NCBI RefSeq assembly: GCF_003031405.1
Contig: NZ_CP020469.1
Span: forward strand, 4,340,001 to 4,404,000
Direction: 5' to 3'
DNA length: 64,000 bases
From: Halomonas sp. 'Soap Lake #6'
GTDB taxonomy: Bacteria > Pseudomonadota > Gammaproteobacteria > Pseudomonadales > Halomonadaceae
Shown here: positions 7,401-16,548 of the stretch, piece by piece
Layout: every line of letters begins with the position of its first letter
Numbering within the stretch: position 1 is the stretch's first letter
Notes under the pieces: generated by a model
What the model saw: the letters and a program-made list of their open reading frames with translations, nothing else
The model's database searches: none
What the model was told of the DNA's origin: nothing
Translations under genes and position numbers: made by a program

Positions 7401-10238
7401 TCAGTTGCGCTTACCTCGTGCCAGTAACGGAGCTAAAAAGCGCCCGGTGTGAGAGACCTGCTGCTTGGCAATCTGTTCAGGGGTGCCTTCAGCAATAATC
7501 TGGCCACCGCCAGAACCGCCCTCTGGCCCAAGGTCAATAATCCAGTCGGCGGTTTTGATCACATCTAAATTGTGCTCAATAACCACAATCGTGTTGCCGT
7601 GATCGCGCAGACGGTGCAACACGGTCAGTAACTGACGAATATCTTCAAAGTGTAGACCGGTGGTGGGCTCATCCAAAATATACAGTGTTTTGCCGGTATC
7701 GCGCTTAGCTAGCTCACGGGCGAGTTTAACCCGCTGGGCTTCACCGCCCGATAAGGTGGTAGCGCTTTGCCCCAAACGGATATAAGAGAGTCCCACATCT
7801 AACAGGGTTTGCAGGCGGCGGGCAATGGCAGGCACAGGGCTGAAAAACGCTAAGGCATCTTCCACCGTCATGCCCAGCACTTCGTCAATAGTTTTGCCTT
7901 TATAGTGGATATCCAGGGTTTCGCGATTGTAGCGCTTGCCTTTACACACGTCACAGGGCACGTAGATGTCCGGTAGAAAGTGCATCTCTACCTTGATCAT
8001 GCCTTCACCCTGACATGCTTCGCAGCGCCCACCCTTAACGTTAAAGCTAAAGCGACCAGGTTTATAACCCCGGGAGCGTGCTTCCTGGGTGCCGGCAAAC
8101 AGCTCGCGAATCGGCGTGAAAATGCCGGTGTACGTCGCAGGGTTAGAGCGCGGCGTGCGACCAATCGGGCTTTGGTCTATATCGATCACTTTATCAAGCT
8201 GATCAAGACCTTCGATCTTCTCATAGGGTGCGGCGGTCAACGTGGTGGCGCGGTTTAACTCGCGGGCTGCTATGGGCATCAAGGTGCCATTAATCAGTGT
8301 TGACTTACCTGACCCAGATACACCTGTCACGGCAATAAATAGCCCCAGTGGTAGGCTAAGCGTGACATCTTGCAGGTTATTACCTGTGGCACCGCGTAGC
8401 ACCAGCTGTTTTTCCGGATTACCGGGGATCCTGTAGGGGGGGACAGCGATTTCCCGAGCGCCAGAAAGATACTGGCCAGTCAGCGAGTTAGGGTTGTCCA
8501 TAACATCTTGGGGAGTGCCCTGGGCGACGATTTCACCGCCGTGAATGCCTGCGCCGGGGCCGATGTCCAGTACGTGGTCAGCAGCACGTATGGCATCCTC
8601 ATCGTGCTCTACCACAATGACCGTATTGCCTAAATCCCGCAGCCGCTCCAAGGTTTTTAAGAGGCGGTCGTTATCACGCTGATGGAGCCCGATGGATGGC
8701 TCATCGAGGATGTACATAACGCCGACCAGCCCTGCGCCAATTTGGCTGGCTAGGCGAATCCGCTGGGCCTCACCACCGGAAAGCGTGTCAGCGCTGCGCT
8801 CCAGGCTCAGATAGTCAAGCCCCACGTTGACCAGAAACTCCAAGCGGGCATGGATCTCATTGACAATTTTATCGGCAATTTCGCCTTTTCGGCCGGGGAG
8901 GCTTAGGTTGGCAAAGTAGTGCCACGCCTCGCCGATGGGGAGGCGCACAATATCTGCAATATTGCGGTCATCTACATAAACATGAAGAGACTCTTTGCGT
9001 AGCCGCGAGCCATTGCAGGTGGTGCAGGGCTGTACGGCGATGTACTTGGCGAGGTCGTCACGCACCATGTTGGATTCGGTTTCCCGGTAACGACGCTGCA
9101 TATTGGGTAGTACACCCTCAAAGGCGTGCTCACGGGTTACCTTGTGGCCTCGATCGCCCACATAAGTGAACGGAATTTGCTCGTCGCCACTGCCGTTGAG
9201 AATAATCTCCTGCTCGTGGCGGGCAAGCTCGCTCCAGGGCGTTTCAAGCTCAAAACGGTAATGCCTGGCGAGTGCCTGCAACTGGGTGAAGTAGTAAATA
9301 TTGCGCCGGTCCCAGCCTTTAATAACGCCTTCTGCGAGCGAAAGCTCCGGGTGGCTGATCAGCTTTTCAGGATCAAAATATTGCTGCACGCCTAGCCCGT
9401 CACAAGTGGGGCAGGCACCTGCTGGGTTATTAAACGAGAACATGCGTGGTTCAAGCTCAGAGAGCGAGTAGCCGCACACTGGGCAGGCAAAGCGCGATGA
9501 AAAAACGAGGTCGCTTTGTTCGCCGTCCATGAAGTGGATCATCGCCGTGCCATCGGCCAGGTTAAGCGCAGTTTCAAACGATTCCGCTAATCGTTGGGCA
9601 ATATCGTCGCGTACTTTAAAGCGGTCAACTACCACGCTGATGTCGTGCTTTTTGCGTTTATCCAGCGGTGCAATGTCATCTAACTCAAGCACTTGACCAT
9701 CAATTTGCACCCGCACAAAGCCTTGGGCACGAAGCTCGGCCAGCAGCTGCAGATGCTCCCCTTTACGACCTTTCACTACTGGCGCTAATAGCATTAGCTT
9801 AGTGCCTTCGGCCAGGTTCATTACCTGATCGACCATTTGCGAAATCGTTTGTGCCTCAAGGTCTTCGCCATGCTCTGGGCAGCGCGGTGTACCTGCGCGG
9901 GCAAACATCAGGCGCAGGTAGTCATAAATTTCAGTAATAGTGCCAACGGTAGAGCGAGGATTGTGTGAAGTAGACTTTTGTTCGATAGAGATCGCTGGCG
10001 AAAGCCCCTCGATGTGATCTACATCGGGCTTTTCCATCATCGAAAGAAACTGGCGCGCATAGGTGGAGAGTGACTCTACATAACGGCGCTGTCCTTCAGC
10101 GTAGAGCGTGTCAAACGCCAGCGACGACTTTCCTGAGCCTGAAAGGCCTGTAATAACAATCAGTTTATCGCGTGGCAGCTCCACATCGATCTGCTTGAGG
10201 TTGTGGGTGCGGGCACCCCTGACCAGAATGCTGTCCAT
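7401..10238 (-). CDS. uvrA: Excinuclease ABC subunit A
   Basis: 945 aa. Damage-recognition ATPase of nucleotide excision repair; dimerises and loads UvrB on DNA. Two ABC ATPase modules are visible, each with a Walker A (GLSGSGKSS near the N-terminus; GVSGSGKST around residue 640) and a signature LSGGEAQR, plus CxxC zinc modules ([15 protein letters not shown] with CDVCKGKR). The start at 10238 ([15 protein letters not shown]) matches the usual UvrA N-terminus and has GAGG five bases upstream; a longer frame to 10298 is rejected. It is divergent from yajR-ssb, the order known in Pseudomonas. A TATAAT box and a LexA-like site lie upstream. Confidence 0.98.
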   Translation of the reverse strand: MDSILVRGARTHNLKQIDVELPRDKLIVITGLSGSGKSSLAFDTLYAEGQRRYVESLSTYARQFLSMMEKPDVDHIEGLSPAISIEQKSTSHNPRSTVGTITEIYDYLRLMFARAGTPRCPEHGEDLEAQTISQMVDQVMNLAEGTKLMLLAPVVKGRKGEHLQLLAELRAQGFVRVQIDGQVLELDDIAPLDKRKKHDISVVVDRFKVRDDIAQRLAESFETALNLADGTAMIHFMDGEQSDLVFSSRFACPVCGYSLSELEPRMFSFNNPAGACPTCDGLGVQQYFDPEKLISHPELSLAEGVIKGWDRRNIYYFTQLQALARHYRFELETPWSELARHEQEIILNGSGDEQIPFTYVGDRGHKVTREHAFEGVLPNMQRRYRETESNMVRDDLAKYIAVQPCTTCNGSRLRKESLHVYVDDRNIADIVRLPIGEAWHYFANLSLPGRKGEIADKIVNEIHARLEFLVNVGLDYLSLERSADTLSGGEAQRIRLASQIGAGLVGVMYILDEPSIGLHQRDNDRLLKTLERLRDLGNTVIVVEHDEDAIRAADHVLDIGPGAGIHGGEIVAQGTPQDVMDNPNSLTGQYLSGAREIAVPPYRIPGNPEKQLVLRGATGNNLQDVTLSLPLGLFIAVTGVSGSGKSTLINGTLMPIAARELNRATTLTAAPYEKIEGLDQLDKVIDIDQSPIGRTPRSNPATYTGIFTPIRELFAGTQEARSRGYKPGRFSFNVKGGRCEACQGEGMIKVEMHFLPDIYVPCDVCKGKRYNRETLDIHYKGKTIDEVLGMTVEDALAFFSPVPAIARRLQTLLDVGLSYIRLGQSATTLSGGEAQRVKLARELAKRDTGKTLYILDEPTTGLHFEDIRQLLTVLHRLRDHGNTIVVIEHNLDVIKTADWIIDLGPEGGSGGGQIIAEGTPEQIAKQQVSHTGRFLAPLLARGKRN

Positions 10239-10268
10239 CAACACCTCGAATCGCGTGGCAAAAGCGCA

Positions 10269-10298
10269 ATTATACGTTTCTTGTACCCCTCCCGGCAA
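10269..10298 (-). promoter_or_regulatory. Candidate uvrA promoter
   Basis: On the minus strand, TTGCCG (10298-10293) and a perfect TATAAT (10274-10269) are separated by 18 bp, about 30 bases upstream of the uvrA start codon. Confidence 0.55.
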
Positions 10299-10304
10299 AA
10301 CCCC

Positions 10305-10320
10305 CTGCAGTAATACACAG
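10305..10320. promoter_or_regulatory. LexA-like box between uvrA and yajR
   Basis: A CTG-N10-CAG sequence (CTGCAGTAATACACAG) sits directly upstream of the candidate uvrA -35. It keeps both outer triplets of the E. coli LexA box but has C instead of T at the fourth base. uvrA is an SOS gene in many gammaproteobacteria, which makes the site plausible but not proven. Confidence 0.4.
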
Positions 10321-10408
10321 GTAGTTAGCGTTTCCAGCCTGAGTACAAAGCGCTAGAATGGTCGGTCATTTTAGGCCGTTTGGCCCATCCACCATACATA
10401 AGGGAATT

Positions 10409-11788
10409 ATGCGCAAGGTTTCCGCACTGCTGCTGGTCGCTGAACGCCGTGCAATCAGCGGCTTAGCTGGCCTCTATGCGTCTCGTATGTTGGGACTTTT
10501 CATGGTGTTGCCGGTATTGGCGATTTATGCCGATACGCTTGCAGGATCGACACCGCTATTAATAGGCGTAGCGCTGGGTATTTATGGATTGACCCAAGCG
10601 ACACTGCAGATACCGTTTGGCCTGCTTTCCGACCGTATTGGCCGCAAACGTGTTATTGCCATGGGGCTGATAATTTTTGCCCTGGGTAGCGTTGTGGCGG
10701 CGATGGCTGACTCTATTTGGGGGGTTATCTTGGGACGTGCCCTGCAGGGGAGTGGGGCGATAGCGGCGGCAATTATGGCGCTGCTTGCTGACCAAACCCG
10801 AGAACAAGTGCGCACGGCTGCAATGGCCACCATCGGATTATCGATTGGCGTATCGTTTGCTATTGCCATGGTGGTAGGGCCTTGGCTGGCCGCCTGGGCG
10901 GGCTTGGCGGGTGTGTTTTGGTTTACGGCTTTACTTACCCTAGTGGGTTTGTTGGTACTTTGGCGCTGGGTACCACCGGCGCCACGCCGTTTGCGCCACC
11001 GCGATGTAGGTATGGATCGCCAGCAATTTAAAAATGTGGTTACCCGCCCAGACCTATGGCGCTTAGATTTGTCCATCTTTGCCCTACACTTAGTGCTGAT
11101 GGCAATATTTGTGGCAATCCCGTTTCGGCTACTTAGTGCTGGGATTGCGGTTGAGCACCATGGGCTGGCCTATTTAGGGATAATGGCGCTCTCTTTTGTG
11201 GCTATGGTGCCACTGGTGATCGTGGCCGAGAAGCGACATCAGATGAAAGTAATGTGTCTGCTCGCTATCGGCGCCATCGTGGTGAGTTTGAGTAGCTTGG
11301 GGTTACCGCTCTCCCAGGGGCGCTGGCTATTTGTGTGGTTATTTGTGTTCTTTACCGGCTTTAACTTGCTGGAAGCGACACTGCCTTCGATGCTGAGTAA
11401 GCTCGCTCCTGCCGGTGCTAAAGGCACCGCTATGGGTGTGTACTCCACCAGCCAATTCTTAGGTGCTTTTTTAGGCGGCACGTTAGGTGGCCTGCTGGCG
11501 CATACCTGGGGGCTTAACGCGGTGTTTATTGGCTGCGCCTTCTTGGCGCTGTTATGGTGGCTGGCTATGCTGCGTATGCCATCGCCGCCGCCACTATCCA
11601 GCGAGGTACTCGCTCTACACGATACACAGCCTGATGCGCTGGATCTGCTAATGGAGCATCTAGCAGACGTTGCGGGGGTTGAGGATGTGATGGTGGTACC
11701 TGAAGAGCGCCTTGTATACTTGAAAGTAAATCGCCAGCAGCTTGATCAGGCGGCCTTAACTAAGTTGATTCCGCCGCCCAAGTATTAA
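10409..11788 (+). CDS. yajR: YajR-like major facilitator superfamily transporter with C-terminal YAM domain
   Basis: 459 aa. Twelve hydrophobic helices, the MFS motif A (GLLSDRIGRKRV) between helices 2 and 3, and close similarity along the length to E. coli YajR (FMVLPVL, LGRALQGSGAIAAAIMALL, GTAMGVYSTSQFLGA). The last 60 residues form a cytoplasmic ferredoxin-like domain (AGVEDVMVVPEERLVYLKV), the YAM domain of YajR. The physiological substrate of this family is not known. The start at 10409 has AAGGGA just upstream; the frame extended to 10358 lacks a ribosome site. It lies between uvrA and ssb, as in Pseudomonas. Confidence 0.92.
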   Translation: MRKVSALLLVAERRAISGLAGLYASRMLGLFMVLPVLAIYADTLAGSTPLLIGVALGIYGLTQATLQIPFGLLSDRIGRKRVIAMGLIIFALGSVVAAMADSIWGVILGRALQGSGAIAAAIMALLADQTREQVRTAAMATIGLSIGVSFAIAMVVGPWLAAWAGLAGVFWFTALLTLVGLLVLWRWVPPAPRRLRHRDVGMDRQQFKNVVTRPDLWRLDLSIFALHLVLMAIFVAIPFRLLSAGIAVEHHGLAYLGIMALSFVAMVPLVIVAEKRHQMKVMCLLAIGAIVVSLSSLGLPLSQGRWLFVWLFVFFTGFNLLEATLPSMLSKLAPAGAKGTAMGVYSTSQFLGAFLGGTLGGLLAHTWGLNAVFIGCAFLALLWWLAMLRMPSPPPLSSEVLALHDTQPDALDLLMEHLADVAGVEDVMVVPEERLVYLKVNRQQLDQAALTKLIPPPKY

Positions 11789-11827
11789 CCCTGCTAAGCT
11801 GCTCGATATCGCGCAGCAGGCAGCGAG

Positions 11828-11865
11828 GCCGATGATGCCCAGGGTATCATCGGCAGACTTTTTTT
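11828..11865 (+). terminator. Intrinsic terminator after yajR
   Basis: Stem GCCGATGAT (11828-11836) pairs with ATCATCGGC (11846-11854), extendable by three further pairs, and is followed by a seven-T run (11859-11865). It separates yajR from ssb. Confidence 0.88.
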
Positions 11866-11893
11866 ATGACCGATTATTAAAAAGGAGCGATCT

Positions 11894-12571
11894 ATGGCGC
11901 GCGGAATTAACAAAGTCATTTTGATTGGTAATCTGGGCCAAGACCCTGAAGTACGGTTTACCCCCTCCGGCACGGCCGTAGCGAATTTGAACCTCGCGAC
12001 TTCCGACACTTGGATGGACCGTCAGAGCGGCCAGCGCCAAGAGCGCACCGAATGGCATAGAGTGGTGTTGTTTAATAAAACTGCTGAAATTGCCCAACAG
12101 TATTTGAAAAAAGGCGCCAAGGTTTATATCGAAGGTCGCCTGCAAACGCGCAAGTGGCAAGATCAGAACGGCCAGGATCGTTATAGCACTGAAATTGTTG
12201 CCAACGATATGCAAATGCTTGACGGCCGCAGTGGTGATTTCCAAGGCGGTAACATGCCTCAGGGAAGTTACGCCCAAGGTAATAGCCCACAGGGCAGCCA
12301 TCCTCAGAATGCTCCCGCTCAAAGTAACTATGGGCAAGGCACCCCTCCAGGGCAGACTCCGCCTGCTCAGAGCGTGCCACCGCAGCCTAGTCCTAGTGCT
12401 TTCCCACAGCAGGGCGGTGGAGCACCGCAAGGCAATTACGGCAACGCAGCCCAGCGTAGTGCTCAGCCTGCACCGCAACGCAATCAGCCTGCACCGGGTA
12501 ATCAAAACAGCAACTACGGTGCGCCTGATCCAGGCAATTTCGACGACTTTGACGATGAAATCCCGTTCTAA
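11894..12571 (+). CDS. ssb: Single-stranded DNA-binding protein
   Basis: 225 aa. Binds single-stranded DNA as a tetramer during replication, repair and recombination. Residues 1-110 form the OB fold ([46 protein letters not shown]). A long Gln/Pro/Gly-rich linker (about 112-215) follows; the protein ends in the acidic tip DFDDEIPF that recruits partner proteins. It is longer than E. coli SSB (178 aa) because of the linker. AAGGAG (11882-11887) six bases before the ATG fixes the start. Confidence 0.98.
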   Translation: MARGINKVILIGNLGQDPEVRFTPSGTAVANLNLATSDTWMDRQSGQRQERTEWHRVVLFNKTAEIAQQYLKKGAKVYIEGRLQTRKWQDQNGQDRYSTEIVANDMQMLDGRSGDFQGGNMPQGSYAQGNSPQGSHPQNAPAQSNYGQGTPPGQTPPAQSVPPQPSPSAFPQQGGGAPQGNYGNAAQRSAQPAPQRNQPAPGNQNSNYGAPDPGNFDDFDDEIPF

Positions 12572-12629
12572 CGTTGCTGTTTAAAGGCGAAGTGTTAGCA
12601 CGTTCCTGGGTTTAGGGAGAGAGTCTGTC

Positions 12630-13520
12630 GTGAAGCTGCTGATTTTAGATGCCGGGCATTGCTTAAGTTTGGCATTAGCCCGAGAAGCGAGCCGCCGTGC
12701 CGATGCGGAGCTTGTTATCGAACAAGGGTTGACTGTCACGGCTGCAGAGCTTCAAACGATTGCTCCTGACGCGGTGATTATCCCTCCCTTGGCACATCCA
12801 TTAAGTATGACGCCAGCGGCGGTGAAAGCGCACGCTGACGCGGTGGATATATGCTTGGATGCTTGCCAGGCCCAGGAGATTGCGTTGGTTTGGTGTGTCT
12901 CCGACCAGCTCTATGAAGATGGTTTTGATGTGCCGATTGATGAGCATGTAGTACCCGCGCCGCGGGATGAGTGTTTACGGCGCTTAGTCGACACTGGCGA
13001 CCGTATTCGCGCCGAGTATCATCGCCACTTAATTGTCCGGTTGGGGCCGCTGTTTGCTCTAGAAGGCAGTCTTGCGTGGCTAAGCGAGATTATTGATAGC
13101 CTTGTGACGGGGCAAAATGTGCGTGCGGCTGAAGATGTGATCTTTTGCCCGACCTCTGCGGATGCTGTTGCGATGGCGTTAATTGGCATGTTGCAGCAGC
13201 AGGCCTGTGGAGCCGATGCCTGGGGGGCCTATCATTTAGCAGGCACCGAGCCGGTGAGTGCATTTACGTTTACTTCCATGGTTCGAACGCAGCTGGCGAC
13301 CCATCTAGAGGGGCGCGGTGAGTCGATTACCCTGGGCGAGGTGCAAGCATTGAACCACCATCATGATGCCAAGCTGCGTCGGGTGTTAAATTGCCGTCGT
13401 GTATTGGATGTGTTTGGTGTGCATCAAAAACCCTGGCGGCTTGAAGTCGGCCGCATGTTAGATGCGTGGTGCGTGACGCGTGATCAGCAGAGTGGCGCTG
13501 AAACAGGAGAGACGGCTTGA
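12630..13520 (+). CDS. RmlD/dTDP-4-dehydrorhamnose reductase-like sugar-nucleotide protein
   Basis: 296 aa with a GTG start and a GGGAG site about ten bases upstream. The fold resembles the RmlD branch of extended short-chain reductases: a hydrophobic N-terminal strand MKLLILDAG, a central WCVSDQLYEDG segment similar to the STDYVFDG motif, and a later LIVRLGPLF strand. However, the usual GxxGxxG at the N-terminus is degenerate (DAGHCLSLA) and no YxxxK is obvious at the normal place, so NAD(P) binding and catalysis are uncertain. It overlaps the acyltransferase gene downstream by 4 bp and the two are likely co-expressed. No rhamnose genes are nearby. Confidence 0.75.
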   Translation: MKLLILDAGHCLSLALAREASRRADAELVIEQGLTVTAAELQTIAPDAVIIPPLAHPLSMTPAAVKAHADAVDICLDACQAQEIALVWCVSDQLYEDGFDVPIDEHVVPAPRDECLRRLVDTGDRIRAEYHRHLIVRLGPLFALEGSLAWLSEIIDSLVTGQNVRAAEDVIFCPTSADAVAMALIGMLQQQACGADAWGAYHLAGTEPVSAFTFTSMVRTQLATHLEGRGESITLGEVQALNHHHDAKLRRVLNCRRVLDVFGVHQKPWRLEVGRMLDAWCVTRDQQSGAETGETA

Positions 13521-14251
13521 TCAATGTGGTTCGCAGCCTGGTATTTTACTTTGGTTACTTCTTCGCCATGCTAGTGATTGGCGTGCTATTTTTGCCCATT
13601 GCGCCTTTTCTACCTCTCGCCGCCCGCTATCGGCTGCTCAATCTTTATAACTATTTCTTGATGGTGTGGTTTAAAGTTGCTTGCGGCGTGAGCTATGACA
13701 TCCAGGGGCGTGAGAATATTCCCGATGGTCCCTGTGTGATTCAGGCTAATCACCAGTGCGAGTGGGAAACGGTTTTCCTACAGGTGATGAAGCCGCCGGT
13801 GTGCACGGTGCTTAAGCAGGAGCTATTGAGAATACCAGTGTTTGGCTGGGGGTTACGGCTACTGCGGCCGATTAGCCTGGACCGTTCAAAGCCAGCCAGA
13901 GCCATGAAACAAGTACTAACGCAGGGCGTAGCGCGCTTGGGTACCGGACTCTCGGTGTTGATTTTTCCAGAAGGAACCCGCGTTGATCCGGGCGTCCGCA
14001 AGCGCTATAACAAAAGCGGTAGTGTGGTGGCCTGCCGGGCAGGAGTGCCAGTGTTGCCAGTAGCACATAACGCCGGTGAGCGCTGGCCTGGGCGCGATTG
14101 GGTGAAGCAGCCAGGGGTGTTGCGAGTACGTATTGGTATGCCTATTGAAACCGCAGGACGCACGCCAGATGAGGTGTTGGTCGATGTAGAAGCGTGGATT
14201 GAAGGGCAGTTACAGGAGATTTCTGAGGTACCAAGGCCCACTGCACGCTAG
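13517..14251 (+). CDS. plsC: 1-acyl-sn-glycerol-3-phosphate acyltransferase family protein
   Basis: 244 aa. PlsC-type acyltransferase, expected to convert lysophosphatidic acid to phosphatidic acid at the inner membrane. An N-terminal hydrophobic segment (about 8-33) anchors it. The catalytic block is NHQCEWE (H-x4-E, a variant of H-x4-D common in related enzymes), and the phosphate-binding block is FPEGTR. The start is a TTG overlapping the previous stop (TTGA), with AGGAGA six bases upstream, so translation is coupled. A second acyltransferase could exist elsewhere in the genome, so the symbol refers to the family. Confidence 0.88.
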   Translation: MINVVRSLVFYFGYFFAMLVIGVLFLPIAPFLPLAARYRLLNLYNYFLMVWFKVACGVSYDIQGRENIPDGPCVIQANHQCEWETVFLQVMKPPVCTVLKQELLRIPVFGWGLRLLRPISLDRSKPARAMKQVLTQGVARLGTGLSVLIFPEGTRVDPGVRKRYNKSGSVVACRAGVPVLPVAHNAGERWPGRDWVKQPGVLRVRIGMPIETAGRTPDEVLVDVEAWIEGQLQEISEVPRPTAR

Positions 14252-14281
14252 TCACCTGCTATTTCACCTGGCTAATCACCT
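14247..14281. repeat. Three imperfect 11-12-bp units after the plsC stop
   Basis: Units GCTAGTCACCT (14247-14257), GCTATTTCACCT (14258-14269) and GGCTAATCACCT (14270-14281). The first unit includes the TAG stop codon; the third carries an in-frame TAA. Confidence 0.6.
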
Positions 14282-14321
14282 GATATGGGGTAGCCCCGAC
14301 GCTAGCAATACTTATGCTAGC

Positions 14322-14359
14322 AACAATAACGGCGCCATAAGGCGCCGTTATTGTTTTTT
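14322..14359 (+). terminator. Strong terminator between plsC and fabB
   Basis: A perfect 15-bp stem (14322-14336 with 14341-14355) with an ATAA loop runs into a six-T run (14354-14359). A smaller 7-bp hairpin (14301-14321) precedes it. It lies between convergent genes and could serve both. Confidence 0.92.
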
Positions 14360-14388
14360 GTGCCTACAGGGGCACAGCATCGCTGCTA

Positions 14389-15606
14389 TCAACCATCAAA
14401 GCGTTGGAACACCAGGCAAGCATTAGTGCCACCAAAGCCAAAGCTGTTAGAAAGCACGCGTTCAATGGCAACGTCATCGCGACGCTCGGTCACGATATCG
14501 AAACCGTCAGCCTGCTCATCCAACTGTTCAACATTGGCAGAGGCGGCGACAAAGCTATGCTGCATCATCAGCAGTGAGTAGATTGCCTCCTGAACGCCCG
14601 TTGCTCCCAGAGAGTGCCCCGTGAGTGACTTAGTTGAACTCATGGCAGGCGTTGAGTTACCAAACACCGCACGAACTGCTTTGAGCTCGGCTACATCGCC
14701 CACAGGGGTTGATGTGCCGTGTGTGTTGATATAGTCAATATCGCCTGACACGGTTGCCATTGCTTGGCGCATGCAGCGCGTAGCACCTTCGCCAGAGGGA
14801 GCCACCATGTCATGACCGTCTGAGGTAGCGCCATAGCCAACCAGCTCGCCATAAATTTTGGCGCCACGGGCCTTGGCATGCTCTAACTCTTCAAGCACCA
14901 GCATGCCGCCGCCGCCTGCAATCACGAAGCCATCGCGGGCCTGATCGTAAGGGCGAGAAGCTTTCTCCGGCGAATCGTTGTAATGGGTTGAAAGTGCACC
15001 CATGGCATCAAACAGGCAGGACAGAGTCCAGTGCTCCTCTTCGCCACCGCCAGCAAACACTATGTCCTGCTTACCCAGCTGGATCTGCTCCATGGCACTG
15101 CCAATACAGTGGGCAGAGGTGGCACAGGCAGAAGAGATGGAGTAATTAACGCCCTTGATTTTAAACGGTGTTGCCAAGCAAGCGGATACCGTGCTGCCCA
15201 TGGTGCGGGTAACTCGATAGGGGCCAACACGGCGCAGGCCTTTCTCGCGCATGACATCTGCCGCTTCAACCTGATTGGCGCTAGAGGCGCCGCCAGAGCC
15301 GGCAATAAGGCCTGTGCGCTCGTTGGATACTTGCTCTTCCGATAGTCCAGCGTCTTCTATTGCCTGGGCCATGGAAACGTATGCATAGGCCGCCGCGTCG
15401 CCCATAAAGCGGCGCAGTTTACGGTCAATCAGGGCATCAAGGTCGATGTTGACGCTGCCTGCGACATGACTACGGAAGCCGCGTTCGGCGTACTCTTCCT
15501 TAAAACGAATACCGCTGCGCCCGTTCTTAAGCGCGTCTAAGACCTGTTGCTGGTCGTTGCCTAAGCACGACACGATGCCAAGGCCGGTGACTACCACTCG
15601 TCGCAT
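14389..15606 (-). CDS. fabB: Beta-ketoacyl-ACP synthase I
   Basis: 405 aa. Condensing enzyme that elongates acyl-ACPs and is needed for unsaturated fatty acid synthesis together with FabA. The catalytic Cys is in [10 protein letters not shown] (about residue 162), the two active-site His are in [11 protein letters not shown] and [10 protein letters not shown], and GFGGTNA closes the protein. Length matches E. coli FabB (406 aa). AGGAGG upstream of the ATG at 15606 fixes the start. It follows fabA with a 12-bp gap, the common fabA-fabB operon. Confidence 0.98.
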   Translation of the reverse strand: MRRVVVTGLGIVSCLGNDQQQVLDALKNGRSGIRFKEEYAERGFRSHVAGSVNIDLDALIDRKLRRFMGDAAAYAYVSMAQAIEDAGLSEEQVSNERTGLIAGSGGASSANQVEAADVMREKGLRRVGPYRVTRTMGSTVSACLATPFKIKGVNYSISSACATSAHCIGSAMEQIQLGKQDIVFAGGGEEEHWTLSCLFDAMGALSTHYNDSPEKASRPYDQARDGFVIAGGGGMLVLEELEHAKARGAKIYGELVGYGATSDGHDMVAPSGEGATRCMRQAMATVSGDIDYINTHGTSTPVGDVAELKAVRAVFGNSTPAMSSTKSLTGHSLGATGVQEAIYSLLMMQHSFVAASANVEQLDEQADGFDIVTERRDDVAIERVLSNSFGFGGTNACLVFQRFDG

Positions 15607-15618
15607 GGGAGCCTCCTA

Positions 15619-16134
15619 TTAGAAATTCGCAGTGGAGGTGAATAGGCCAACGCGCAGGTCATTAGCCTGGTAGATGTCGCGTCCGTCAACGGATACGGTG
15701 CCGTCGGCAATACCTAGAATAAGCCGACGGGTAATGATGCGTTTCACATTAATGTGATACGTAACTTTTTTAGCATCGGGTAAAATTTGGCCGCTGAATT
15801 TTACTTCGCCACAGCCAAGGGCGCGCCCGCGGCCGGGGTGGCCAAGCCAGCCCAGGTAAAAACCAACGAGCTGCCACATGGCGTCGAGGCCTAAACAGCC
15901 AGGCATGACAGGATCACCAGGGAAGTGGCAATCAAAGAACCACAGATCAGGGGTGATATCCAGCTCGGCGATCAGTTCGCCCTTGCCATGCTCACCGCCT
16001 TCTTCGTGAATGTGCGAGATGCGATCGAGCATTAGCATGTTAGGAGCCGGAAGCTGTGCATTTCCGGGGCCAAATAGCTCGCCACGCGAGCAGGCCAGCA
16101 GTTCTTCGCGATCAAAGGAATGTTGCTTGGTCAC
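15619..16134 (-). CDS. fabA: 3-hydroxydecanoyl-ACP dehydratase/isomerase
   Basis: 171 aa from a GTG at 16134. Dehydrates 3-hydroxydecanoyl-ACP and isomerises the trans-2 product to cis-3, the branch point to unsaturated fatty acids. The active-site His is in [20 protein letters not shown] and the block [20 protein letters not shown] is typical. The start is chosen so the protein begins [21 protein letters not shown], matching the 172-aa E. coli protein; a GTG at 16179 would add 15 residues and is not supported by length. Neither start has a strong ribosome site. First gene of fabA-fabB. Confidence 0.96.
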   Translation of the reverse strand: MTKQHSFDREELLACSRGELFGPGNAQLPAPNMLMLDRISHIHEEGGEHGKGELIAELDITPDLWFFDCHFPGDPVMPGCLGLDAMWQLVGFYLGWLGHPGRGRALGCGEVKFSGQILPDAKKVTYHINVKRIITRRLILGIADGTVSVDGRDIYQANDLRVGLFTSTANF

Positions 16135-16548
16135 TGAATCGTTCCGAGTATCAAAATGGTTGTTGGCCGCGTGCGGCACCTAGAGCCGAGGGATAGCACC
16201 GGAGCGTAGCACTTAAGATAGCACTTAAGGCTGTTCTTAAGATCGTTCTTAAGATTGTTCTTAAGATTGTTCAGGGGTCTAGCGCCGAGGCACGGCCCGC
16301 AAGGCCAAGCCTAGTCTACTTCCCGAAACCGCTGAATGCACGTGGTTGGCGACTTATCGTGTATTTCTATAGCTTTTTGTAGTGCTGCCGATGACCCATA
16401 TTATGGCGTTTTGTTTTATGAGTAGCGAATTGGCACAATAAACGCCCTATTGACGTAATATGCAATATGCACGTTTTGTTGGGCAGCATGGTGAGTATGC
16501 CTGATACTCATTCTCTATTTAGCTCATTTTAGGATACTAAAAATTTCC
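16135..16548. other. Divergent intergenic region between fabA and the second c-di-GMP gene
   Basis: About 414 bp without a gene. It holds five 12-bp repeats near fabA and AT-rich sequence with TTGACG (about 16450) nearer the plus-strand gene. I found no convincing paired -35/-10 and no clear FabR or FadR site. Confidence 0.6.
16209..16268. repeat. Five tandem 12-bp units with a CTTAAG core upstream of fabA
   Basis: Exact phase: GCACTTAAGATA, GCACTTAAGGCT, GTTCTTAAGATC, GTTCTTAAGATT, GTTCTTAAGATT. Every unit keeps the palindrome CTTAAG at the same place. The array lies 75 bp upstream of the chosen fabA start, in its leader or promoter region. Confidence 0.93.

Noticed and set aside
13517..14251. 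H-x4-E instead of H-x4-D in the acyltransferase as a sign of inactivity
   Set aside because: This variant (NHQ-x3-E) is common in functional bacterial PlsC-type enzymes.
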